Source of the DNA: Synechococcus sp. ATX 2A4
GTDB lineage: Bacteria; Cyanobacteriota; Cyanobacteriia; PCC-6307; Cyanobiaceae
Reading direction: 5' to 3'
NCBI RefSeq assembly: GCF_024346375.1
Contig: NZ_JAGQCV010000001.1
Location: 62,001 to 126,000 of the forward strand
Length of the DNA: 64,000 nucleotides
Shown: piece after piece, positions 57,177-64,000 of the stretch
How positions within the stretch are numbered: the first letter of the stretch is position 1
Layout of the letters: each line of letters begins with the position of its first letter
Notes under the pieces: model-generated
Seen by the model: the letters and a program-made list of their open reading frames with translations, nothing else
The model's database searches: none
What the model was told of the DNA's origin: nothing
Translations under genes and position numbers: made by a program

Positions 57177-58591
57177 GGCAGCTGCCAGGGCGAAATCTCA
57201 AGGCTATCGTTCACCAGGTCAATCACCTCCACACCGATATCTCGTACCACGGCACGAAGGTGTGCAGCAAGATCGGGATCTGCCATCTGGTCGGCTGTCT
57301 GAGTTCGGCGGAGTTCCCGCAAGTGCTGTTCCAGCTTGGCAGCGAACCGCTTCTGCCGCAGCACCGACACCATCGGAACAGGCCGGCGATACCAGAAAGA
57401 CGCGAGCGTCAGCAACCCGATCGGCAGCAGCAGCTGGATGGCGAGCTGAACCCTGGCCATGGCAACCCAGGGGGTGAGCAACGGCAGCATCAACAAGAGG
57501 AGCACCAGGCCGCCCGTGATCCATTGCAGCCATTGCCGCTGCCCCTGCAGCCGTTCTGCATCAGCGATGGCGTGGGCCTGCCACCAAGCCACGTCTTCGG
57601 CGGCTTGATGGAGGCACTGCCGTGGCTTGAGCACGGCCGTTGTCCCTCTCCAGAGCCAGAGTTGCCGCGCACGGAGCAGCAACAGCAAGGAGCCCTGATC
57701 GTTCCCGCTGTGCAGCGGGCGTTGCTTGGCATGGATGAATTCAGCAGCTTCATCACTGATCCCGAAGCTGTGCCAGAGGCGCTGCACCCAGAGAATGTGG
57801 GCCACACACCACCACTCCAGGCTGCGCTTGCGCAAAGGCTGCCAGTTCAACCAGGCGAAACCGACTCCACCGAACCCCACCAGTGCCAACGGCGAGGCCA
57901 CCATGGCAGCTAGGGCCAATAGCGGCAGGATCAGCACCAGCAGTTTGGCTTGCAATCTCCGGTTGCTGAGGCGTTCGAACTGCTCACTTTTCTCCAGCGC
58001 CCAGGCTTCGATCCAGGGGCCGTAGGGATCGGCTTCTGAACAAAAGCGGCGCAGCCCACCAGCCAGCCTGCGCGTCTGAACCCATGCCCAGAGGTCGGCG
58101 TGCGCCGGCAGCAACTGATTGGCCGGATTGAAGGCCTCATCCCGGCTGAAAGGCAGATCGCCACGGCAGCGGTGAAGGGTGCAGCCATCAGCCTCGCTCT
58201 GATACTCCAGCAGCACGGTGGCCATGCTTGGCAATCGCAGCTGCTGATCAGTCAGCTGCTGGTGCATCAGAACGCCATCCGCTGGCGCCAGCAGCAGCAG
58301 CAGCTGGCTGTGGCGCAGCAGCCCCTGGAGGGCACCTGGTAGCTGCTGACAGCACACCACAGCGCAGCCATCAACCTTGCAGACAAGCTCCTGTAACCGC
58401 ACGAGCGTATCCGCTGCGACCGGCATTCCATCCAGTTGCCCCACCACCACAACGGCTTGCATGCCAGGCCTGAGTTGCCTGAGATGCAGCATCAGTTCGT
58501 AGTGAAGGTGTTTCACCAGCTCCTGGCGCCTCCACAAGCTCTGCGCATCCGCGCAGCTGGGAAGCAGCACCCCCACGGACAGCGTGAGCAA
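57173..58591 (-). CDS. Second SLATT-like membrane protein with degenerate N-terminal domain
   Basis: A 472-aa protein from a TTG start 2 bases after the upstream gene's stop. Its layout parallels the SLOG-SLATT protein that follows: a globular N-terminus (LTLSVGVLLPSCADAQSLWR, MQAVVVVGQLDGMPV) whose nucleotide motifs are not conserved, a helix pair near 215-250, a Trp-rich helical segment (ILWVQRLWHSFGISDEAAEF), a second helix pair near 365-410, and a similar end (IGVEVIDLVNDSLEI). It may be a non-binding partner subunit, forming a heteromeric channel with the next product. Relationship is inferred from layout and short matches. Confidence 0.55.
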   Translation of the reverse strand: MLTLSVGVLLPSCADAQSLWRRQELVKHLHYELMLHLRQLRPGMQAVVVVGQLDGMPVAADTLVRLQELVCKVDGCAVVCCQQLPGALQGLLRHSQLLLLLAPADGVLMHQQLTDQQLRLPSMATVLLEYQSEADGCTLHRCRGDLPFSRDEAFNPANQLLPAHADLWAWVQTRRLAGGLRRFCSEADPYGPWIEAWALEKSEQFERLSNRRLQAKLLVLILPLLALAAMVASPLALVGFGGVGFAWLNWQPLRKRSLEWWCVAHILWVQRLWHSFGISDEAAEFIHAKQRPLHSGNDQGSLLLLLRARQLWLWRGTTAVLKPRQCLHQAAEDVAWWQAHAIADAERLQGQRQWLQWITGGLVLLLLMLPLLTPWVAMARVQLAIQLLLPIGLLTLASFWYRRPVPMVSVLRQKRFAAKLEQHLRELRRTQTADQMADPDLAAHLRAVVRDIGVEVIDLVNDSLEISPWQLP

Positions 58592-58593
58592 GG

Positions 58594-58998
58594 CTAGTTG
58601 TGTGCGGGATCGTTCAGAATCTTGTAGTGATCCAGCAGGTCGTCGTTGAGGTTGGGGTAGTAGGTGTCTCCTGTCTCTGCCACATGTTTCCGCCAGAGGT
58701 CAAAGAGGATCTCCTGGTATTTCTTCTCGGCATAGCGGCGATCAGAAGACAATTGCGCATTGTTTCTCAGCCAGCTCAGCGACCTGACCTGAAAAGCTTC
58801 AGATTCCTCCACGGGGGGCCTTTCAAGTGCTTCCAGTGAGCTGTTCAGAGCTTGAGAGAGAGCAGTTGAATCAAGCAAGCCATAATCCTGTGTGTTGTAG
58901 AAGTCGTCGATGAGCAGTTTCGGCGCTTTGGCTTCTCGCACTTTGTCGACGAGGTCTTGCAGTTGAGGGTCGCGGGAGGCGAGAGGGATCCAGGGCAT
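58594..58998 (-). CDS. Hypothetical protein (134 aa) in the SLATT operon
   Basis: A small soluble, acidic and probably helical protein (LQDLVDKVREAKAPKLLIDDFY, LSWLRNNAQLSSDRRYAEKK, ILFDLWRKHVAETGD). No family is recognised. It ends 2 bases before the second SLATT-like gene starts and begins 77 bases after the membrane-protein gene ends, so it is very likely part of the same transcript and function. Confidence 0.65.
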   Translation of the reverse strand: MPWIPLASRDPQLQDLVDKVREAKAPKLLIDDFYNTQDYGLLDSTALSQALNSSLEALERPPVEESEAFQVRSLSWLRNNAQLSSDRRYAEKKYQEILFDLWRKHVAETGDTYYPNLNDDLLDHYKILNDPAHN

Positions 58999-59075
58999 AG
59001 CTTGGCAGTGATGGAGGTGAGGTGAGGAGAACGAGGCGCAGGTGGGAGAAGTGATAATCGAGTTGAAGATAGGGC

Positions 59076-60371
59076 TCAGGAATGAAGCTTCAGTTGCTTA
59101 TCAATCAAACGCCCATACTCATCAAGGCGATCATCCCTGATGGAAGTGAGCTCGTTGGTGTAGGAAGCTTTCACATCATCCAATTGAGAAATATCATAAA
59201 TGCGCTTGGCGGCTAAGGCCGTGAGCACTACAGAGGTTGTGAGAATGAAGATTGAAAGCACAATCAAGCTGAACCTGCCAGCAAAGAGATTGGCGTAGAA
59301 CTGGGAAAAAGCCTGTGACACAGCTATTTGCCCGCTCACCCATTCAATCTCTCCACTTCTGGAGCGGAAGTGCTCGTTGAAGAGATCGGGCTCCTGCTGC
59401 TGGAGATAGACAAGGTTGGGCTGGGAGCCAATCAATCCGGATTTCTCATCGACCGCAGCGCGCAGCGGTGCAGCCTTTTCCCTGTTGATCTCCTTCCACA
59501 CCTGCTCTTGGCGACAAGCTCCAGGGATGGCAGCCACGGATCCATACTTTTCAACCAGTTGTGGGCTGGTCAGGCCCACATCCGACTTCACTTCCGCGTT
59601 GCTGCCAAAAGCTTGGACAAACAACGACTGGAACTGCCGCTCATTGTTTCTTCTGTCGGTGCCCTCCATGCGCCTGTTCAGATCAGCGCATCGCCTGGAA
59701 GCCGCTTGCTGAGAGGGATCAGAGCCTTCGAGCCTTGCTAACTCCCGCTGGTCCTTCTCCAGCTTTTCCTTTGCCAACTCACCGGCAAAGACGGTAGCAA
59801 TGCTTTGAGAACCCAGCAACAGATCAACGCCGGGTCCTGATGAAACTGTTTTCAAGCCGCAGAGAACGATGAACGCCAGCAAGCTCCAGTTGGCCTTGTT
59901 GCCACTATTTCGTGCACGGTTAGTGGCTGCTTCACCGCTGGCGTTTGAGAACAATAGGAGGATATACGAAAAAACAAAGGCTCCAGGCAGAGCTGCACCC
60001 TGAAAGGCAACAAGCAGAAGCGTAAAGAGTGGAAGTGTACAGAGGAAGTCGAAGATTGTGGAGAGCGACATCAACTTCGCCACTCCGTTCAACGAAGCAT
60101 CGAGCCCTGAAGTGGCGTAGGCCTTGCCCCGCATGCTCCTGCCTGGCACCCAGATGGAATCGCGGAATTTGCCCAGTACACCGTTTCGAGGAGGATCGAG
60201 CTCAACGGAATGGGGCGCTGTAATTCTTGTGATCGACGACGAATCCTCTGGCCGATACTGACAAGTGACCCGATTGGCCTTCTCGCGCAACTCCTTGAGA
60301 CTTGGCTCCTGCTCCAGCCAGGCGAAGAGTGCTTCGATGTCAATCTTGCCGGAGGGGATGCTGTTGGTCAT
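59076..60371 (-). CDS. Membrane protein with periplasmic coiled-coil loop, island paralog 2
   Basis: A 431-aa protein with the same plan as the gene at 31802-33034: N-terminal ALFAWLEQEPSLKELREKAN, two hydrophobic regions (FLCTLPLFTLLLVAFQGAAL; SLLAFIVLCGLKTVSSGPGV), a long charged loop with KLEKDQRELARLE and two cysteines (RRCADLN, PGACRQEQ), a third helix (LIVLSIFILTTSVVLTALAA), and a helical tail. The paired loop cysteines could form a periplasmic disulfide, suggesting an envelope sensor or anchor. The ATG at 60371 is preferred to the frame opening at 60476. It is first in the operon leading to the SLATT genes. Confidence 0.7.
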   Translation of the reverse strand: MTNSIPSGKIDIEALFAWLEQEPSLKELREKANRVTCQYRPEDSSSITRITAPHSVELDPPRNGVLGKFRDSIWVPGRSMRGKAYATSGLDASLNGVAKLMSLSTIFDFLCTLPLFTLLLVAFQGAALPGAFVFSYILLLFSNASGEAATNRARNSGNKANWSLLAFIVLCGLKTVSSGPGVDLLLGSQSIATVFAGELAKEKLEKDQRELARLEGSDPSQQAASRRCADLNRRMEGTDRRNNERQFQSLFVQAFGSNAEVKSDVGLTSPQLVEKYGSVAAIPGACRQEQVWKEINREKAAPLRAAVDEKSGLIGSQPNLVYLQQQEPDLFNEHFRSRSGEIEWVSGQIAVSQAFSQFYANLFAGRFSLIVLSIFILTTSVVLTALAAKRIYDISQLDDVKASYTNELTSIRDDRLDEYGRLIDKQLKLHS

Positions 60372-60743
60372 CAGGGAGTGAGAAACGGTGGCGAAGATTG
60401 AATGTGGGCAACAATGATTGACGCAATGGGCGATCAGCCGGCGATGCCAACAGACTGCCGGCAGGCAGGAGTGCAATGGATTTCATGCACCCGATGACTT
60501 CCCAGCCGCACCAGTGAGCATCGGCAGATCTTAAGAGACTGCCTCTGACTGCTCAAGGGTTGATGCACATTTCGACCAACCAGCTGGCTGGAGGATAGCC
60601 GCTTCGTCTCACAGCCTGGGCATTTGTCTGCACAGGATGGTTGGTCGGAAACGACAACCCCTCCCATCCCCGGAACATTGGCAGGCAACTCAGCCGCACC
60701 AGCCCGCAGACTGGCCCCAACGCCACGAACGCAGCCCAACACG
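60372..60743. other. Divergent intergenic region
   Basis: This 370-base gap separates the leftward membrane/SLATT operon from the rightward macro-domain gene and should hold both promoters. I see no convincing gene in it; upstream extensions of both flanking frames run into it but lack conserved-looking sequence. No clear operator repeat was found. Confidence 0.5.
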
Positions 60744-61799
60744 ATGCTCCTCAATGCTTTTGATGTGGATCCCGGCCTGCCAGAACGCACGCTCGAGCTT
60801 CAAGTTGGAGAGCTGTTCGGGCTGGGTGTCCAGGCCGATCTGCTGGTGGTATCGGCCTTCCAGGGTGTGTATGAGCCTGTGCCCGGCACCTTGATTGCCC
60901 GCCTGCAGGAAGCCTGTGGGCTGGAGGTTGGCTCCCTGCCGGTAGCCCTCGATCTGCGCCAGAGCCGGCTCGGCTGCTGGGTGAGTGAGCCCTTGGCACA
61001 GTGCTGCCCTCCCGTGCGCTGGCCTGATGGTTCGCGCACGCGGTTCCGGCGCATCGCTGTCGTGGAAAGCCTCCCTGCTGATCCCAAGGCTGCAAACCCG
61101 GAATCGTGGCCGGTGTTCAACCAGCTGTTCTGCCTGCTGGCTCTGCTTCCCCTGCACGGCATTGCCAGCGCCACCGTGGCCACGCCGCTGCTGGCGACGG
61201 GCAACCAGGGCATTGCCCCACAGTTGCTGTTCCCTGCGTTGCTGGAGCGCTGCCGTGACGGGTTTCGGCACATCCCTGATTTGGAACGGCTCGTTCTGTT
61301 TGACCGTGAGCTGGGCCCCTTGGAGCAATTGGCTGCTCTGATTGATGGCGAGCTGAACCGCCCGGAAACGCAGCGCAAGCTGATCGCGCTGCAGGAAGAT
61401 TTCCTGCCGCCTGAAGCCCTCGTTGACCTGCTCCTGAGCTTCAGTGGCCGCCACCAGCAACTCAAGCTCGATGGCGACATCCAGGAGCTGCACCATCAGC
61501 TTTCAAACACACAAACCACAGCGGTGGCCCTTGGCATTCACAGCCGGCGGCTGGTGGAACGCCTGGTGCGGCAACGGCTGGGCTGGCGCTACGGCACGTT
61601 GAATGAAGGCATCCTGGAATTGCGAAGGCACAACCTGCATCCCTGGATCATCAGCTGCCTGCACCAGGTGCGGGTGTTCGGAAACATGGTGAGCCACCCA
61701 GGCAAGCCCGGGCAGCAACGCGATGTGCACGTTACCGACGTGGTGGCCATGCTGGCTGCGCTGCAACGTGTGCTCGCTGATTACCCGTGGAGTTTGTGA
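60744..61799 (+). CDS. Macro-domain-like plus DUF4145-like protein
   Basis: A 351-aa soluble protein. Residues about 15-200 resemble a macro fold: VQADLLVVSAFQGVYEPVPG near the start, and SATVATPLLATGNQGIAPQ then LLFPALLERCRDGFRHIPDLERLVLF in the place of the macro glycine loop and last helix. Macro domains bind or remove ADP-ribose. Residues about 250-351 resemble DUF4145, a helical domain common in defence proteins: RRLVERLVRQRLGW, LHPWIISCLHQVRVFGNMVSH and VVAMLAALQRVL. The ATG at 60744 is used; an earlier in-frame start exists at 60624. It is divergent from the SLATT operon. Confidence 0.6.
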   Translation: MLLNAFDVDPGLPERTLELQVGELFGLGVQADLLVVSAFQGVYEPVPGTLIARLQEACGLEVGSLPVALDLRQSRLGCWVSEPLAQCCPPVRWPDGSRTRFRRIAVVESLPADPKAANPESWPVFNQLFCLLALLPLHGIASATVATPLLATGNQGIAPQLLFPALLERCRDGFRHIPDLERLVLFDRELGPLEQLAALIDGELNRPETQRKLIALQEDFLPPEALVDLLLSFSGRHQQLKLDGDIQELHHQLSNTQTTAVALGIHSRRLVERLVRQRLGWRYGTLNEGILELRRHNLHPWIISCLHQVRVFGNMVSHPGKPGQQRDVHVTDVVAMLAALQRVLADYPWSL

Positions 61800-62079
61800 G
61801 GCTGTTGATCTTTTCTGGACGCCTCGATGTTCAAAGCCTTGGCCCACTCCTGATCGGCTTGCTGGTTGCAGTGTGCTGTTTCTTGTCTCCAAATGCCTCA
61901 TGCGCTGATTCAACCACTTCGCTATAAGGATTGGGCTTTAACGAATTGTAGAAGCCTGGAACCAGCTGAGGTCCATGCGCTTACGGAGCTTCCTATTCGG
62001 AAAGCTGATCGTGAAGTTGAGTGATTAGCCCAGGAGGCAACGGTACGCGCTCCCCTATCTGGCCTGCATCTCGATGCGG

Positions 62080-62406
62080 CTAAAGGTAGTCCTGAATGTC
62101 ATAGCGCTCTCTCAGGCAGATCTTAATGGGGCTTATCAGTGTTCCATCTGCATGGCAAGCAAGAACAAACAACGAGTCTTCTGAGACAATACGTAATTTA
62201 TCGTTTACAACTATAGGCTCGCCGGTGTCATTGTATAGAAACTTCCAATAGGTCGGAAGGTCTGGTGTGTTCGGAGTGTGAATCAGGCGTTTGTCGCGAA
62301 ACTCATCAATGATTGCAGGCATAACAAACCTGTTGAAGGTTGAGTACAGCATGGGATTCCTGTGTTTGGATTCGAGCATATGAAGTAGCCAGTTCGCATG
62401 GCTCAT
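62080..62406 (-). CDS. Hypothetical protein (108 aa)
   Basis: An AT-richer frame encoding a protein with plausible composition (MSHANWLLHMLESKHRNP, FVMPAIIDEFRDKRLIH, DSLFVLACHADGTLISPIKI). No family is recognised. It lies just left of the leader-distal end of array 2; the 280 bases between it and the macro gene hold nothing I can name. It may be a remnant or a small accessory gene. Confidence 0.4.
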   Translation of the reverse strand: MSHANWLLHMLESKHRNPMLYSTFNRFVMPAIIDEFRDKRLIHTPNTPDLPTYWKFLYNDTGEPIVVNDKLRIVSEDSLFVLACHADGTLISPIKICLRERYDIQDYL

Positions 62407-62469
62407 TTGGCGTCCCTTGCGAGTAGTGATCCACTGAGAGCATCAGTAGACCTTTCTTGCAAGCAACTT

Positions 62470-63471
62470 CTTCCCTATCAATAGGTGTCACCAGCGAGTG
62501 GCGATCCTCTCAGCAAAGGCCCTCTCCGAGGGAGCAGTGGACAGTGTTTCCACTCAATAGGTGTCACCAGCGAGTGGTGACTCTGGAACAATTAGAGTTT
62601 ATTGGTATGAAATTACTCGTTTCCAATCAATAGGTGTCACCAGCGAGTGGTGACAGGGGATCCGTTTTGGACGACGGAGCGGACGTTCCGAGGTTTCCAA
62701 TCGATAGGTGTCACCAAAGAGTGGTGACTCCTATCGTGATCAATCGCGATGGAGAATACGATCTTCCTGAGTTTCCAATCAATAGGTGTCACCAGCGAGT
62801 GGTGACCATTATCCTCACATTAATTCTATTGTTCATAGGAGCTCGTTTCCAATGAATAGGTGTCACCAGCAAGTGGTGACCAAGCGTCGACCTTCCTGAG
62901 CCAGGGCCTAGCCCGATGGTTTCCAATGAATAGGTGTCACCAGCGAGTGGTGACCCTTCAACGGAAAGAGTGGTGGTATCGGGTAAGAAGTTTCCAATGA
63001 ATAGGTGTCACCAGCGAGTGGTGACGCTCTGGTCAATATCGGGTGATGGGTTTCAATCCCACTGTTTCCAATGAATAGGTGTCACCAGCGAGTGGTGACT
63101 GGTTGACACTGGCGGAGAAGGTGGCGTGCAATCAGTGGTTTCCAATGAATAGGTGTCACCAGCGAGTGGTGACCCCTTCGACATTCGCTGCCAGTTCGCT
63201 TGTGACCTGGGCGTTTCCAATGAATAGGTGTCACCAGCGAGTGGTGACCCCGGTCGCCAAGCCACCCTCAATGAGAGCGGCCGTATCCTGTTTCCAATGA
63301 ATAGGTGTCACCAGCGAGTGGTGACTCCCGTCGGGGTGGTGGATGGAGGACGCGGATCCGCACAGTTTCCAATGAATAGGTGTCACCAGCGAGTGGTGAC
63401 TGGTATTCTGAACCCAACACATCCCCCCCGGACGCGTTTCCAATGAATAGGTGTCACCAGCGAGTGGTGAC
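62470..63471 (-). CRISPR. CRISPR array 2, about 14 repeats of 36 bp
   Basis: Minus-strand repeats begin with the same hairpin GTCACCACTCGCTGGTGAC as array 1 and end ACCTATTCATTGGAAAC, so only the middle differs. I counted 13 repeats (62546 to 63471) plus a degenerate copy at 62470-62505. The repeats starting at 62546-62771 carry AATC (or CTC) where those from 62845 on carry AATG at plus-strand position 7-10, so the repeat type changes once along the array. Leader and cas2 lie on the right, so the oldest spacers are on the left. Confidence 0.97.
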
Positions 63472-63740
63472 AGCGGCCCCCGAGAGGGCCTGCGCGGCAG
63501 GCGATCCGAAGACCGTTTGCGCACCCCTCCACTATGGGCACCCTTATGCGGTGCGTCAACCCTGTGGAAAACGCTGAGATCCATTGCGCTGCAGGCCAGC
63601 GCGCAGGATCACGCCAACACTGGGGTTCTGGACGACCGCCGGGGTGCGCGCGGCGGATCGAAACGGCCCAGGGCTCTGTTGCCAACCGTTCTGCCCTGTG
63701 GGTTCTCTGCGCACCCCCTGGCCGTTCCGGTGATCCCGGC
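63472..63740 (-). promoter_or_regulatory. Leader of CRISPR array 2
   Basis: A 269-bp region between the last repeat and the second cas2, sharing several conserved blocks with the array 1 leader (GCGATCCGAAGACCGTTTGC, ACTATGG, AAACGCTGAGATCC, TTGCGCTGCA, CAGCGCGCAG, ACACTGGGGT) in the same order. Confidence 0.82.
63531..63559 (-). promoter_or_regulatory. Array 2 promoter (-35 TTGACG, -10 CATAGT)
   Basis: On the minus strand TTGACG (63559-63554) is followed after 17 bases by CATAGT (63536-63531), 60 bases before the first repeat, exactly as in array 1. Confidence 0.7.
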
Positions 63741-64000
63741 TCAGATCACCTTGTCCTGCCAGACGGGCAGCTCCACCTCCCGCCCCAGCTGCAATGGCTC
63801 GGCGGCCCGTGCAGGCAGCGCCCAGAGCCGCAGGCTGTCGGCCGGTTCGGCGATGCTCTCCAGCCTCTGCCGCAGCCGGCGCAGCTGGTGGGGCCGCAAC
63901 CGGCATTCGAACACGCTCCACTGCAGGCGCACCCCATAGCCCTCCAGCAACTTGGCCAGCTTGCGGCGCCGTTTGTTACTGGGGCTGTCGTAGGCGATCA
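63741..64000 (-). CDS. cas2: Cas2, second copy (start beyond the window)
   Basis: A partial gene; the frame is open to the right edge and reads IAYDSPSNKRRRKLAKLL, then RLQWSVFECRLRPHQLRRL and a C-terminus ending WQDKVI. It is closely related to the Cas2 at 42547-42834 but diverges strongly in its last 30 residues. By analogy cas1 should follow beyond the edge. Confidence 0.93.
   Translation of the reverse strand, partial: IAYDSPSNKRRRKLAKLLEGYGVRLQWSVFECRLRPHQLRRLRQRLESIAEPADSLRLWALPARAAEPLQLGREVELPVWQDKVI

Noticed and set aside
62634-63577. Open frames with FPMNRCHQRVVT and HHSLVTPIHWK repeats
   Set aside because: Same artefact from array 2 repeats.

Overview
The window looks like chromosomal DNA of a high-GC unicellular cyanobacterium of the Synechococcus/Cyanobium type. 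The signs are the tail of a CO2-hydration gene followed by a fasciclin-type cupS gene, a cyanobacterial PII protein, plant-type ferredoxin, split pntAA/pntAB/pntB, and a PyrF-PyrE fusion. No species can be fixed from sequence reading alone.

Bases 1-30,700 are mostly ordinary metabolism. In order: cupA(partial)-cupS; a PII paralog upstream of a KimA/APC-type permease; a chromate transporter; a four-gene polar amino-acid ABC transporter; pyrC; a CPA2 K+/H+ antiporter; the PyrF-PyrE fusion; a type-B sdhC-sdhA-sdhB operon; a PQQ-type sugar dehydrogenase; an MDR oxidoreductase; a GHL10-like glycoside hydrolase; PPK2; several small proteins; malic enzyme; ferredoxin; and the transhydrogenase operon.

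Bases 30,740-64,000 form a defence island. A two-gene unit (an unknown 353-aa protein and a membrane protein) sits beside a very long CRISPR array, about 124 repeats by hand count, at 33,197-42,366. The array is transcribed leftward from a leader at its right end. Next come cas2, cas1 and a csx18-like gene, then a divergent type III-B operon: cas10/cmr2 without an HD domain but with GGDD, cmr3, cmr4, a cmr5-like gene, and a fused two-RAMP Cmr6-type gene. Behind it lie two paralogous genes predicted to encode TIR-SAVED proteins, separated by an IS21-family element. A tight operon then encodes a SLOG-SLATT protein, a second SLATT-like membrane protein, a 134-aa protein and a paralog of the membrane protein on the far side of the array. 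A divergent gene encodes a macro-like plus DUF4145-like protein. A second CRISPR array (about 14 repeats) with a homologous leader and a second cas2 gene ends the window.

The working model is inference. Cmr/Cas10 detects phage RNA and makes cyclic oligoadenylate. TIR-SAVED proteins bind it and act on NAD. SLOG/SLATT and macro-type proteins respond to, or clear, NAD-derived signals at the membrane. This would join a type III CRISPR sensor to a Thoeris-like relay. No CARF effector, CD-NTase, Cas6 or reverse transcriptase is visible in the window.
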